From BJHQ01 sp964654285 (lineage in GTDB: Bacteria > Planctomycetota > UBA11346), in assembly GCA_964654285.1 (NCBI GenBank), contig CAZZJC010000024.1, positions 1 through 64,000 of the forward strand: DNA of 64,000 nucleotides. The letters are read 5' to 3'. The translations under genes and the position numbers were made by a program. The first letter of the stretch is position 1, and each line of letters opens with the position of its first letter. Below are positions 35,332 through 44,797 of the stretch, piece after piece. The notes under the pieces were generated by a model. That model did no database searches, was not told where the DNA came from, and worked only from the letters and a program-made list of their open reading frames with translations.

Positions 35332-35335
<4 letters not shown>
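33317..35335 (+). CDS. M48-family membrane metalloprotease with C-terminal repeat domain
   Basis: A 672-residue protein with several N-terminal membrane helices and an M48 peptidase domain. The zinc motif HELGH lies in VAVLGHELGHARHGH (near residue 267) and the third ligand in CEREADLAGVE (near 343). A late membrane helix (MLLLLVIVFSVSAGWDWYL, near 420) is followed by about 230 soluble residues with TPR-like pairs (DTVGCIHYRLGNYQRAKESFASARSQL) and a Pro-rich tail. The ATG at 33317 is preferred: TAGCAT at 33301-33306 sits ten bases upstream, as at ftsK, whereas an ATG at 33305 lies inside that element. M48 proteases often pair with LemA; lemA here is 12 kb away. Confidence 0.88.
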
Positions 35336-36258
<923 letters not shown>

Positions 36259-36369
36259 TCGGCGCCGTCGTCGGCAACCGCCTGGCCGCTATCCGACCGC
36301 CGTCCGCTGTCCAGCCCTGGGTTTTCCCAAGGCTTCCCTTGGAATCGGCGGCGCGAGCATGCCGCGATC

Positions 36370-38400
36370 ATGAGCGACAGCCCCATCCTGCCCACCCACC
36401 CCGTCCTGCTGCACGGTGGCGACTGGAACCCCGACCAGTGGCTCGACCGGCCGGAGATCATCGCGCGCGACCTCGATCTGATGCAGAAGGCCGGCTGCAC
36501 CACGTTCTCGCTCGGCATCTTCGCCTGGAGCGCGCTCGAGACCGCCGACGGCGTCTTCACCATGGACTGGATGGCGGACATCCTCGATCGCATGGCGGAG
36601 CGCGGCTTGAAGGCCATCCTCGCCACCCCGTCCGGCGCGAAGCCGCTCTGGCTCGCGCATCGCCACCCCGAGATCCGCCGCGTCCGCGCCGATGGGACGC
36701 GCGAGCTGCCGGTCGGCCGCCACAACCACTGCCCGACCTCGCCGGTCTTCCGCCAGGCGGTCGCGCGCATCGACGGCGAGATCGCACGCCGTTTCGCCCG
36801 GCATCCGGCGGTCGCCGGCTGGCACATCGGCAACGAGTTCAACGGCCAGTGCTTCTGCCCGCTCTGCCTCGACGCCTTCCGCGACCACCTGCGCCGGCGT
36901 TTCGCCACCATCGACGCCCTCAACCGCGCCGTGTGGGCGGACTTCTGGGCCCACCGCTTCACCGACTGGAACGATGTCGTGGTGCAGGACAACGTCCTCG
37001 ACGGCATCACCCTGGAATGGCGACGCTTCGCCTCGGCCCGGCTGGTCGACTTCGTCGCCTTCGAGATCGGGGTGCTGCGCCAGCAGGGCGCCACCCAGCC
37101 GGCGACCACCAACCTGATGTGCTTCTTCCCCGGGCTCGACCAGCGCGATCTGGCCCGGCACGTCGACTTCATCGCCAACGACGCCTATCCCGAGTTCCAC
37201 GGCGGCGAGGACCAGCTCACCACCGCGGTGCGCTCGTCGCTGACCCACGATCTCATGCGTTCGCTCAAGATGCGCACCTTCCTGCAGATGGAATGCAGTC
37301 CGTCCGCGACCAACTGGCAGCGTCTCGGCCGCCTGAAGCGCCCCGGCATGCACCGCCTGGAGATGGTCCAGGCCCTCGCCCACGGCGCCGATGGCACGAT
37401 GTACTTCCAATGGCGCGCCGGCCGGGGCGCCTTCGAGAAATGGCATGGCGCGGTGGTCGACCACAGCGACAGCGAGCAGACCCGGGTCTTCCAGGATGTG
37501 GCCGCGCACGGGGTTCTGCTGCAGAAGGTCGCCGCGCTGCGCGGAGCCCAGACCCGCAGCCAGGTCGCCGTCCTGCACGACTGGGACACCCGCTGGGCGA
37601 TCGAATGCTCGTGCGGACCCGGCAACGAGTCGCCGGATCGCGGCTATGACCGGGTCATGACCGACTGCGTGCGGCCGCTGTGGGAACGCGGCATCGGCGT
37701 CGACGTGCGTTCACGCGCCGACGACCTGTCGGCCTACGCCCTGGTCATCGTGCCGATGACCTACCTGTTCACCCAGACCGACGCGGATCGCCTGCGCGCC
37801 TTCGTCGCCGGCGGCGGCACCGTGCTGATGACCTGGCTCAGCGCCCGCGTCAATGACACCAACCTCTGCCACATGGGCGGCTTTCCGGGGCCCAATCTGC
37901 GCGACGTTTTCGGCATCTGGGCCGAGGAGACCGACCGCACCGCCGCCGGCGACGCCATCACCGCGACCGGCCCGGCCACCTGGCCGGTGCGCGGCTACAT
38001 CGATCGCCTGCGCACCGAGGGCGCCGAAGCGGTGTTCACCCTCGCCGGCGACCCCCTCCACGCGGGCAACCCGGCGCTCAGCCGCCACCGCTTCGGCAAA
38101 GGGAACGCCTGGTATCTCGCGGCCCAACCGGCCGACGCCACCGGCTACGAGGCGGTGCTGGCCCAGGTGGTCGCCGGCCTGCGCCTCGACGCCCGCATCG
38201 CCGCGCCGCAGCGCGGTTTCACCGTCCAGGCCCGCCGCGATGGGACGACGGAATGGCTGTTTGCGCTGAACTTCCACGACCAGGCGACTGCCACCTGGGC
38301 AGCTCCCGCCGGCTGTGCCGACGCCGAGAACGGACAGACGATCAACGCACCGATCACGTTGCCGCCGATGACCTGCCGGATCCTGCAGCGGAAGATCTGA
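36370..38400 (+). CDS. Glycoside hydrolase family 42 beta-galactosidase
   Basis: A 676-residue GH42 enzyme without signal peptide. The TIM barrel begins LLHGGDWNPDQWLDRPEIIARDLDLM, typical of the family. The acid/base Glu is in GWHIGNEFNGQCFCPLC, which also carries clustered cysteines of the GH42 zinc site, and the nucleophile Glu is in FLQMECSPSATNW. The trimerisation domain (VVIVPMTYLFTQTDADRLRAFVAGGGT) and small C-terminal beta domain follow. It should remove beta-galactosyl residues from oligosaccharides. Upstream TTCCCT, 15 bases and GAGCAT end nine bases before the ATG, a weaker form of the recurrent promoter. It stands alone, 8 kb from the GH31 cluster. Confidence 0.94.
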   Translation: MSDSPILPTHPVLLHGGDWNPDQWLDRPEIIARDLDLMQKAGCTTFSLGIFAWSALETADGVFTMDWMADILDRMAERGLKAILATPSGAKPLWLAHRHPEIRRVRADGTRELPVGRHNHCPTSPVFRQAVARIDGEIARRFARHPAVAGWHIGNEFNGQCFCPLCLDAFRDHLRRRFATIDALNRAVWADFWAHRFTDWNDVVVQDNVLDGITLEWRRFASARLVDFVAFEIGVLRQQGATQPATTNLMCFFPGLDQRDLARHVDFIANDAYPEFHGGEDQLTTAVRSSLTHDLMRSLKMRTFLQMECSPSATNWQRLGRLKRPGMHRLEMVQALAHGADGTMYFQWRAGRGAFEKWHGAVVDHSDSEQTRVFQDVAAHGVLLQKVAALRGAQTRSQVAVLHDWDTRWAIECSCGPGNESPDRGYDRVMTDCVRPLWERGIGVDVRSRADDLSAYALVIVPMTYLFTQTDADRLRAFVAGGGTVLMTWLSARVNDTNLCHMGGFPGPNLRDVFGIWAEETDRTAAGDAITATGPATWPVRGYIDRLRTEGAEAVFTLAGDPLHAGNPALSRHRFGKGNAWYLAAQPADATGYEAVLAQVVAGLRLDARIAAPQRGFTVQARRDGTTEWLFALNFHDQATATWAAPAGCADAENGQTINAPITLPPMTCRILQRKI

Positions 38401-38412
38401 CGCCGCGCCCAG

Positions 38413-38832
38413 TCACGGCCGGATTCCGCACCAGCGCGACACCTGATGCCGGTTGCGGTTGAGCCGGCGATAGCCGAAATCGAACACCCAGCGTCCCGGC
38501 GGGACGACGACGAACAGCCAGAGCGGAAATCCCCACCAGCGCCGGCGCAGGATCCAGCGGTAGGCGTCGGCTCCGCCCAGCACAGTACCGTCGTGGAAGA
38601 GGATGCGGAAATCGCGCACGAGCTCGGCCTCCGCCAAACCGGTGCGCGCGGCGACCCAGGGTTCCTGCAGGGCGGCGGTCGCCAATCCCAGGCGGGTGAA
38701 GGTCGGCGTCCAGCGCGGCACCCAGCGGGCGCACAGGCCGCACGCGCCATCGTAGAGCACCCAGCCGATCGGCGGGAGCGAAGCGGGGGCCTCTGGCGGT
38801 GGTCGGCCGGTCACCCCGGCATGATCCCGCAT
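38413..38832 (-). CDS. DCC-family thiol-disulfide oxidoreductase-like protein (DUF393)
   Basis: A 139-residue protein of the DCC family, named after its N-terminal DxxCxxC motif, here YDGACGLCARWV near residues 28-39. Family members are thought to have a thioredoxin-like fold, but their substrate is unproven. The C-terminal half has a hydrophobic WWGFPLWLFVVVPPGRW stretch and the RWVFDFGYRRLNRNRH end common in this family. It is convergent with GH42 and divergent from cobyric acid synthase, with the 162-bp repeat in the divergent region. Confidence 0.85.
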   Translation of the reverse strand: MRDHAGVTGRPPPEAPASLPPIGWVLYDGACGLCARWVPRWTPTFTRLGLATAALQEPWVAARTGLAEAELVRDFRILFHDGTVLGGADAYRWILRRRWWGFPLWLFVVVPPGRWVFDFGYRRLNRNRHQVSRWCGIRP

Positions 38833-38860
38833 CGGGCTCGCCCGGACCAGCGATTTCCCA

Positions 38861-39022
38861 GCTAGGGTCCTTGAGAGAACGGCATGCGACCTGCCAAGTC
38901 AAGTTTGGCGCGTGCCGTTCGCTCAAGGACCCGGGGGTGTGGGGGCGAAGCCCCTGCAGCAAAGAGCACAGCGGGGCGATGCCCCTATGATGCCCGCAGG
39001 GCTGGGGCAGCGCCCCGCTAGG
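38861..39022. repeat. 162-bp perfect dispersed repeat, copy 2 (hairpin-rich)
   Basis: Identical to 2093-2254 and in the same orientation relative to the window. It sits between two divergent genes, 28 bases from the DCC start and ending three bases before the -35 hexamer of the cobyric acid synthase promoter. As in copy 1, GCTAGG bounds both ends. The flanks on either side differ from those of copy 1, which defines the element borders well. Confidence 0.9.
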
Positions 39023-39025
39023 TGG

Positions 39026-39052
39026 TTGCGCCCTCCACCGTGGCCGCACCCT
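39026..39052 (+). promoter_or_regulatory. Promoter of cobyric acid synthase (TTGCGC-N15-CACCCT)
   Basis: TTGCGC (39026-39031), 15 bases, CACCCT (39047-39052), then gccgccc and ATG at 39060. It begins just after repeat copy 2. Confidence 0.5.
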
Positions 39053-39059
39053 GCCGCCC

Positions 39060-40475
39060 ATGAGCAAAACCTCGCACATGATCTGGGGCTGCACCAGCGA
39101 TGCCGGCAAGTCGTTCCTCACCGCCTGCCTCTGCCGCTGGTACGCCAACCGGGGCGAGAAAGTCGCGCCGTTCAAGGCGCAGAACATGTCGAACAACGCT
39201 GCGGTCTGCCGCGACGGGGCCGAGATCGGCCGCGCCCAGTGGTTGCAGGCGCTGGCGGCGCGGGTGGAACCGCGCGCGGACCTCAACCCGGTGCTGCTCA
39301 AGCCCGAATCCGACACCCGCAGCCAGGTGGTCGTGCTCGGGCGCCCTGATCCCGTGATCGCGGCGACGCCCTGGCTGGAACGCCGTCCGCTGCTCTGGCC
39401 CGTGATCAGCGGCGCCCTCGACCGCCTGCGCGCCGGCCACGACCGGGTGGTCATGGAAGGCGCGGGCAGTCCGGCCGAGGTCAACCTGCAGCCATATGAT
39501 CTGGTCAACCTCGCCCCGGCGCGCCACGCCGATGCGGCCTGCTGGCTGGTCTCCGACATCGATCGCGGCGGAGCATTCGCCCATCTGTACGGCACCTGGG
39601 CCGCCCTGCCTGAAGAGGACCGGGCGCGGATCCGCGGCTTCGTGCTCAACAAGTTCCGTGGCGATCCGACCCTGCTCGGCGGTGCGCCGGGCTGGTTGGA
39701 GGAGAAGACCGGCGTGCCGGTGGTCGCCATCGTGCCGTACCATCGCCATCGCCTGCCCGAGGAGGACGCGTTCTTCCACCGCGAACTCCGCCGCAGCGGC
39801 CATGTCCGCATCGCCCTGGTGCTCTTCCCCTGGGCCTCGAACCTCGACGAGTTCGACCCCCTCGCGCATGAGGACGGCGTCGATCTGGTGCCGGTCAAGG
39901 AGGCGGCCGGCCTCGACGACGTCCACGCCATCATCCTGTCCGGCAGCAAGAACACCGTCGCCAGCCTGGCCTGGCTCAAGGAGCACGGCGTCGCCGCCGC
40001 CGTCGTCCGCGCCGCCGCGCGCGGCGTGCCGGTGCTCGGCGTCTGCGGCGGCATGCAGATGCTGGGCCGCGAGCTCAAGGATCCGCATCGCCTCGAATCC
40101 GGCGACAGCGAGGGCCTGGGGCTGCTCGATGTCGCCACCGTGCTCGCCCCCGCGAAGACCACCGCCCAGCGCCGCGTCCGCTGGCTGGATGGCGGCGAGG
40201 TCACCGGCTACGAGATCCACCACGGCGTCACCCGCGCCGGGCCGCACGCGCGCGAGCATCTCGCCGACGGCCTGGGCTGGCGCCAGGGCAACGTCACCGG
40301 CGTCTACCTGCACGACCTGTTCACCAACACCGCCTACCGCCAGGCGTTCCTCGAACGCCTGGGCTGGCAGGGCGCCAGCCGCGACTGGAACGCCCTGATC
40401 GATGCCGAACTGGAGGCCAGCGCGCGGCTGATCGACTCCTCGGGCTGGGGCGCGGCGTTGGAACGGGTGGGCTGA
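39060..40475 (+). CDS. cobQ: Cobyric acid synthase
   Basis: CobQ/CbiP amidates four side chains of adenosylcobyrinate during cobalamin synthesis. The 471-residue protein has the N-terminal P-loop-like dethiobiotin synthase fold (GCTSDAGKSFLTACLCRWY, VAPFKAQNMSNNA, VVMEGAGSPAEVNL, VSDIDRGGAFAHLYG) and the C-terminal glutamine amidotransferase with the nucleophile in GVCGGMQMLG and the His in GVYLHDLF. All are diagnostic. No other cobalamin gene, B12 riboswitch or cobalt transporter is in the window, so the cell may salvage corrinoids or have the pathway elsewhere. Confidence 0.96.
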   Translation: MSKTSHMIWGCTSDAGKSFLTACLCRWYANRGEKVAPFKAQNMSNNAAVCRDGAEIGRAQWLQALAARVEPRADLNPVLLKPESDTRSQVVVLGRPDPVIAATPWLERRPLLWPVISGALDRLRAGHDRVVMEGAGSPAEVNLQPYDLVNLAPARHADAACWLVSDIDRGGAFAHLYGTWAALPEEDRARIRGFVLNKFRGDPTLLGGAPGWLEEKTGVPVVAIVPYHRHRLPEEDAFFHRELRRSGHVRIALVLFPWASNLDEFDPLAHEDGVDLVPVKEAAGLDDVHAIILSGSKNTVASLAWLKEHGVAAAVVRAAARGVPVLGVCGGMQMLGRELKDPHRLESGDSEGLGLLDVATVLAPAKTTAQRRVRWLDGGEVTGYEIHHGVTRAGPHAREHLADGLGWRQGNVTGVYLHDLFTNTAYRQAFLERLGWQGASRDWNALIDAELEASARLIDSSGWGAALERVG

Positions 40476-40486
40476 GGCCGCCCTCC

Positions 40487-40513
40487 TTGGCTGTTCCGGC
40501 GAGCGCCTAGGCT
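40487..40513 (+). promoter_or_regulatory. Promoter of the glycosyltransferase gene (TTGGCT-N15-TAGGCT)
   Basis: TTGGCT (40487-40492), 15 bases, TAGGCT (40508-40513), then gcccccgc and ATG at 40522. Confidence 0.55.
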
Positions 40514-40521
40514 GCCCCCGC

Positions 40522-41610
40522 ATGCGCGTCGCCCTGGTCTATCCCCGCCATGCCGCGACCGGCGGGGTCGAACGCAATCTGGATCACCTGGCGCGCTGGC
40601 TGGCCGAGGCCGGGCATCGGGTCGACATCCTCTGCCGCAGGCATGGTACGGCGCCGCATCCCGGCGTCGGCTTCGTCCGCTTGCGCCCGTTCGCGATCGG
40701 AGCCGCCTGGCGCGCGCACGCCTTCGCGACTGCGGTGGCGCGCGAGGTCGAACGCGGCGGCTACGACCGCGTCCTGGCGTTCGGCCGCACCTGGCCGCAT
40801 GACGCGATCCGCCTCGGCATGGGCTGTCATGCGGCGTATGTGAAGCGCATGGGGCTGACCCTGGGCTGGCGCGATCGGGTGGAGATCCGCCTGGAAAATC
40901 GCTCGCTGGCCGAAACGTCGTTCCGACGCGGGCGGAAGGTGGTCGTGAATTCGCACCTCGTCGCAGCCGAGGTCGCGGCCCTGCACGGCATCCCCCCCGC
41001 GCAGATCACCGTCGTCCACAACGGCACCGACCTGACCCGCTTCAACCCCGACCTGCGCTCCGGCCCCGGCCTGGAACTGCGCCGTTCGTGCGGTTTCAGC
41101 GCCGACGACCGGGTCGTGCTGTTCCTCGGCTCGGGTTACGCCCGCAAGGGCCTGGCGGCGGTGCTCGATGCGGTCGACCTGGCACCCGATCTGCGCCTGA
41201 TCGTGGTCGGTGCCGACGGCCATCTGGATCAATGGAAGCGCCGCGCCCTGCCGCTGGGCAAGCGGGTCGCCTTCCTCGGCGAACGCACGGATGCCCAGGT
41301 CTGCTACGCCGCCGCCGACGTCTTCGCCCTGCCCACGCGCTATGACCCGTTCGCCAACGCGACCCTGGAGGCGCTCGCCAGCGGCGTGCCGGTGGTGACC
41401 TCCGACGGCAACGGCGGCGCCGAGGTCGTCGATCCCGGCGTCGGCGCGATCGTGCCGGTGGACGCTCCCGCCAATGCGCTCGCCGCCGCGCTCGACACCT
41501 GGGCCGGCTTCGGTCGCGATCCGGCCATCCGGGCGGCGGCGCGGATGACGGCGGAACTGCATCCGATCGCCGGCACCATCGCGCGCACGGCGGAGATCCT
41601 GCTGGCCTGA
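40522..41610 (+). CDS. Glycosyltransferase family 4 (WaaG-like)
   Basis: A 362-residue GT-B enzyme. The N-terminal domain starts RVALVYPRHAATGGVERNLDHLARWLAEAGHRVDIL, with the acceptor-side Gly-Gly loop. The C-terminal donor domain has VLFLGSGYARKGLAAVLDAV, the Lys of the nucleotide-sugar site in that stretch, and the EX7E-type motif in YDPFANATLEALASGVPVVTSDGNGGAEVV. It resembles LPS-core glucosyltransferases of the WaaG group, which would fit an outer membrane, but the acceptor cannot be read from the sequence. It is a single-gene unit. Confidence 0.9.
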   Translation: MRVALVYPRHAATGGVERNLDHLARWLAEAGHRVDILCRRHGTAPHPGVGFVRLRPFAIGAAWRAHAFATAVAREVERGGYDRVLAFGRTWPHDAIRLGMGCHAAYVKRMGLTLGWRDRVEIRLENRSLAETSFRRGRKVVVNSHLVAAEVAALHGIPPAQITVVHNGTDLTRFNPDLRSGPGLELRRSCGFSADDRVVLFLGSGYARKGLAAVLDAVDLAPDLRLIVVGADGHLDQWKRRALPLGKRVAFLGERTDAQVCYAAADVFALPTRYDPFANATLEALASGVPVVTSDGNGGAEVVDPGVGAIVPVDAPANALAAALDTWAGFGRDPAIRAAARMTAELHPIAGTIARTAEILLA

Positions 41611-41645
41611 TGGCAGATTGGCAGCCCCGGAGCACCGCTGTCCCG

Positions 41646-41973
41646 TAGCGCCGGCTTCAGCCGGCACGGACGGTGGGCTTCAGCCCACCGCCTGGGCTTG
41701 GACATCTTGCGTGGTGGCCAGGCGATCCAACCCGGGCATCAGGGCTTATTCGCTGGTTTTTATCAGGTTGTTCCGCCGGGTCGGCCCGCCCGATGCCACC
41801 GGCCAGGCTGGTGCCTGGCGCTCCCGGGCGCAAGCGTTTCTCCTGCGTTTTCGTGACATTGGGGACGAATGGCCAATCCCCAGACGGTGGACTTCAGCCC
41901 ACCGCACTGAGGATCGGGATTATCCGTGCGGCCGGATGAATCCGGCCGTCCAAGCCGGCTCAAGCCGGCGCTA
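41646..41973. repeat. 328-bp palindromic element with terminal inverted repeats
   Basis: The 414-base gap 41611-42024 contains no credible gene. TAGCGCCGGCTTCAGCCGGC (41646-41665) is matched in inverse orientation by 41954-41973 with one mismatch, and the match extends about six bases outward with one more. Each end is itself a palindrome. Inside each end lies a second hairpin: GGTGGGCTTCAGCCCACC on the left and GGCCGGATGAATCCGGCC on the right. A near copy of the left inner hairpin (CGGTGGACTTCAGCCCACCG) lies near 41885. No frame inside encodes a transposase. It looks like a non-autonomous REP/MITE-type element or an assembly of them. Confidence 0.7.
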
Positions 41974-42024
41974 CAGGACCCCTCCCGCGAACCGGATCCG
42001 GCGTTAGTTTCCCGCATCAACCCC

Positions 42025-43461
42025 ATGGCCGATCCGCTCACCTCCGACCCCGATGACTTCCGTTCCGTGCTGGCCTCGGTCGACCGCGACGGCCGACGGC
42101 GCTGGCTCCACGTCCACCTCATCGGCGGGCTCTGGCGGCGGCGGCGGGCGGTGCTGGCGGTGCTGCTGATCGCGTTCTACCTCAGCCTGCCGTTCCTGAC
42201 CGTCGGCGGGCATCCGTTCTTCCGCCTCGATCTGCCGCAGCGCACCTTCTGGATCGCGGGGCAGGCGTTCATGCCGCAGGATCTCTGGTATTTCCTCATC
42301 CTGCTGCTGATCCTCGGGTTCACCACCCTGCTCGCGGTGGCGACCCTGGGGCGGGTGCTGTGCGGCTGGATGTGCCCCCACAACGTCTTCCTCGAGATGG
42401 TCTACCGCCCGATCGAACGGCTCTGCCAGGGGCCGGCGGGCCGGCGGGCGGCGCGCAAGGAACGCCGCGACCCGGCCCGCATCCCCGGACTCATCGCCAC
42501 CTGGCTGCTCTACGCCCTGGTCGGCGGGATCCTCGCCAACACCATGACCGCGATCTTCGTCGGCACTGACGGCTGGCGCTGGGGCTTCCTCATCGATCCC
42601 GTCGCGCATCCCGCCGGAGCGGTGTTCTTCGCCGTCGTCTTCGCACTGATCTGGTTCGACTTCGCCTGGTTCCGCGAGCAGACCTGCACCATCGTCTGCC
42701 CGTATGGCCGCATCCAGGCGGTCCTCCTGGATCCGCATTCGCAGGTGGTCGCCTATGACGCCAGGCGCGGCGAACCGCGCGGACACGTCCAGGCGAGGGT
42801 GGCGGACACCGCCGATGCCGCTGCGGCAGCGCCGGAATCAGCCGCAAAAGGCGACTGCATCGACTGCAAGCTCTGCGTCGCGGTCTGCCCGACCGGGATC
42901 GACATCCGCAACGGCAACCAGCTGGAGTGCATCCACTGCACGGCGTGCATCGACGCCTGCGACGGGGTGATGACCCGCCTGGGGCGGCCCAAGGGCCTGG
43001 TGCGGTATGCGAGCGAAGCCGAGCTGTCCGGGCTGAAACGCCGGCTGATCCGGCCGCGCACCATCGCCTACGCGGCGATCCTGCTCATCCTGTGCACGGT
43101 GGCGGTGGTCCGCATCGGCGGCCGCCAGGAACTCAACGCGGTCCTCCTGCGCTCCACCATCCCGCCCGCCGCGATCAGCGATGACCAGGGCAGGGCCTGG
43201 GTGCGCAACGTCATCCAGCTGAGCCTGATCAACCACGCCAGCCTGCCGCAACGGGCGCACCTGACCATCCCCGCCATTCCCGACGCCCGCATCGTCAGCC
43301 GGCACCAGGAGGTCGATCTGCCCGCGCACGAACGCCATGCCGAGCCGGTGGTGATCGACCTGCCGGCCGACCGTTTCGCCGGCCAGGATCTCGAGGTCGT
43401 CCTGGTCTGCACCGCCGGCGCCAACCGGACCGAGACCAGGCTGCGCCTGAGGAAGCCATGA
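42025..43461 (+). CDS. ccoG: Cytochrome c oxidase accessory protein CcoG (FixG-like)
   Basis: CcoG is a membrane-bound ferredoxin-like protein that reduces copper for cbb3 oxidase assembly. The 478-residue protein has N-terminal helices, the conserved LGRVLCGWMCPHNVFLEMVYRPIE motif, the FREQTCTIVCPYGRIQAVLLD motif, and a double 4Fe-4S domain (CIDCKLCVAVCPTGIDIRNGNQLECIHCTACIDAC, near residues 275-310). A final helix is followed by an Ig-like periplasmic domain. The gene overlaps the next by four bases. No ccoNOP genes are in the window; the electron-transport operon seen here is alternative complex III, at the right edge. Confidence 0.94.
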   Translation: MADPLTSDPDDFRSVLASVDRDGRRRWLHVHLIGGLWRRRRAVLAVLLIAFYLSLPFLTVGGHPFFRLDLPQRTFWIAGQAFMPQDLWYFLILLLILGFTTLLAVATLGRVLCGWMCPHNVFLEMVYRPIERLCQGPAGRRAARKERRDPARIPGLIATWLLYALVGGILANTMTAIFVGTDGWRWGFLIDPVAHPAGAVFFAVVFALIWFDFAWFREQTCTIVCPYGRIQAVLLDPHSQVVAYDARRGEPRGHVQARVADTADAAAAAPESAAKGDCIDCKLCVAVCPTGIDIRNGNQLECIHCTACIDACDGVMTRLGRPKGLVRYASEAELSGLKRRLIRPRTIAYAAILLILCTVAVVRIGGRQELNAVLLRSTIPPAAISDDQGRAWVRNVIQLSLINHASLPQRAHLTIPAIPDARIVSRHQEVDLPAHERHAEPVVIDLPADRFAGQDLEVVLVCTAGANRTETRLRLRKP

Positions 43462-43934
43462 CCGCACCCGCATCAGCCCCCGCCGCAGCCCAGGCCCCGG
43501 CGCCGGCACGCCGCTTCAACTTCTGGGTCTGGCTGCCGGTCTTCGTCATCGGCGCCGCCGCCATCGCCAACACCGCGATCATCATCGTCGCGCGCCAGGT
43601 GAACCCGACCCGGGTCGAGGCGCAGCCGTGGCTGGCCTCGGGACTGATCGATCAGCAGCACGAAAAAGCCAGACGTTTCGCCGCCGGCGGCTGGACGTTC
43701 GCCCTCGCGCCGACGGCGACCGGGGCGCGATGCTCCCTCGGCGGCGGCAGCGGCGATCCCGGCAGGCTCGCGGTCGGTGTCTACCGGCCCGACGATGCGA
43801 AGCTGGACCAGCTCGAACCCTGGCCGGACCACACCCGGCCGCTGGAACTCGTCCTGACCCGGCCGGGCGCCTGGCGCGTGACGCTGCTCTGCGATGGCGC
43901 CGTCGTCTGCGAAGGCGCGATCGAACGCCGGTGA
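43458..43934 (+). CDS. FixH-like protein
   Basis: A 158-residue protein with an Ala/Pro-rich start, one membrane helix (FNFWVWLPVFVIGAAAIANTAIIIVA, about residues 20-45) and a periplasmic beta-type domain. Position immediately after ccoG, with an ATGA overlap, and the size match FixH, which serves copper loading of cbb3-type oxidases. Sequence similarity to FixH as read by eye is modest (QPWLASGLIDQQHEKARRFAAGGW just after the helix), so context carries most of the assignment. Confidence 0.72.
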   Translation: MTAPASAPAAAQAPAPARRFNFWVWLPVFVIGAAAIANTAIIIVARQVNPTRVEAQPWLASGLIDQQHEKARRFAAGGWTFALAPTATGARCSLGGGSGDPGRLAVGVYRPDDAKLDQLEPWPDHTRPLELVLTRPGAWRVTLLCDGAVVCEGAIERR

Positions 43935-43974
43935 GCCGCCGTCCAGGCGCCGCGATTCCGGTCCCCGCAGGACC

Positions 43975-44796
43975 ATGGTAGACTGGTTCCGGATGGCACC
44001 CGTCATGGAATTCGTGCGTGGCACCGGCGGCGCGGCGATCGACCTCGCCCGCTACGCCGTGCGCATTTTCACCATCGTCGGTTATGGCCTGTGGGTGCTG
44101 ACGGTGCGGCGCGGCTCGCTGCCGCCGGCGGTACACGGGGTGATGCAGCGCCAGATCCTCTTCACCGGGATCGAGGCCATCCCCTTCACCTGCCTCATCG
44201 CCGGCCTGACCGGCCTGATCGTCGCGGTGCAGGCCCAGGTCCAGGGCGGGGCGCTGATCCAGGGCAGCGTGATCGGCAAGCTGCTGGTGGTGGTGCTGGT
44301 GCGCGAACTCGGCCCGTTGGTCGTGGCGATGATCGTCATCGGCCGGTCGTGCACCGCGATCGCGGCCGAACTGGCGAACATGCGCGTCGCACGCGAGGTC
44401 GACACCTTGCAGGCGCTCGGCGTCGATCCCTTCTCCTATCTGGTGGTGCCGCGCCTGGCCGGCGTCGCGCTGGCGGTGATGTGCCTGACCATGGTGTTCG
44501 TCGGCGTCTCGCTCGGGACGGCCGTGGTCTTCAGCTCGCTCGCCGGCGGAGGCCTGCGGGCGGATGAGCTGTTCCGTCTGGTCGGCAGCAATCTCGGGCT
44601 GACCGACCACCTCGCCGTCGCCGCCAAGACCGTGGTTCCCGGCCTGGTCGTCGCCGCGATCAGCTGCGTCGAGGGCCTGTCGGCCTCCGGTTCGATGACC
44701 GCCGTGCCGCCGGCGGTGACCGCCGCCGTGGTGCGCTCGATCGCGGCGGTGTTCATCTGGGACGCCGCCGTCACCGCCCTCCTGTTCGTGGCCTGA
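43975..44796 (+). CDS. mlaE: Mla/Ttg2-type phospholipid ABC transporter permease (MlaE)
   Basis: A 273-residue MlaE-family permease. The conserved core is clear: QILFTGIEAIPFTCLIAGLTGLIVAVQAQ, the highly conserved VRELGPLVVAMIVIGRSCTAIAAELANMRVAREVDTLQALGVDPFSYLVVPR, and a C-terminal helix. It belongs to an inner-membrane complex that moves phospholipids between membranes. It heads the run mlaE, mlaF-position gene, mlaD, lipoprotein, small Cys-rich protein. The ATG at 43975 is followed by two later in-frame Mets (43993 and 44005), so the exact start is uncertain by ten codons. Confidence 0.92.
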   Translation: MVDWFRMAPVMEFVRGTGGAAIDLARYAVRIFTIVGYGLWVLTVRRGSLPPAVHGVMQRQILFTGIEAIPFTCLIAGLTGLIVAVQAQVQGGALIQGSVIGKLLVVVLVRELGPLVVAMIVIGRSCTAIAAELANMRVAREVDTLQALGVDPFSYLVVPRLAGVALAVMCLTMVFVGVSLGTAVVFSSLAGGGLRADELFRLVGSNLGLTDHLAVAAKTVVPGLVVAAISCVEGLSASGSMTAVPPAVTAAVVRSIAAVFIWDAAVTALLFVA

Positions 44797-44797
44797 C

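Noticed and set aside
41611..42024. A transposase or other gene inside the palindromic element
   Set aside because: No frame of useful length has a transposase motif. The stretch is dominated by palindromes.
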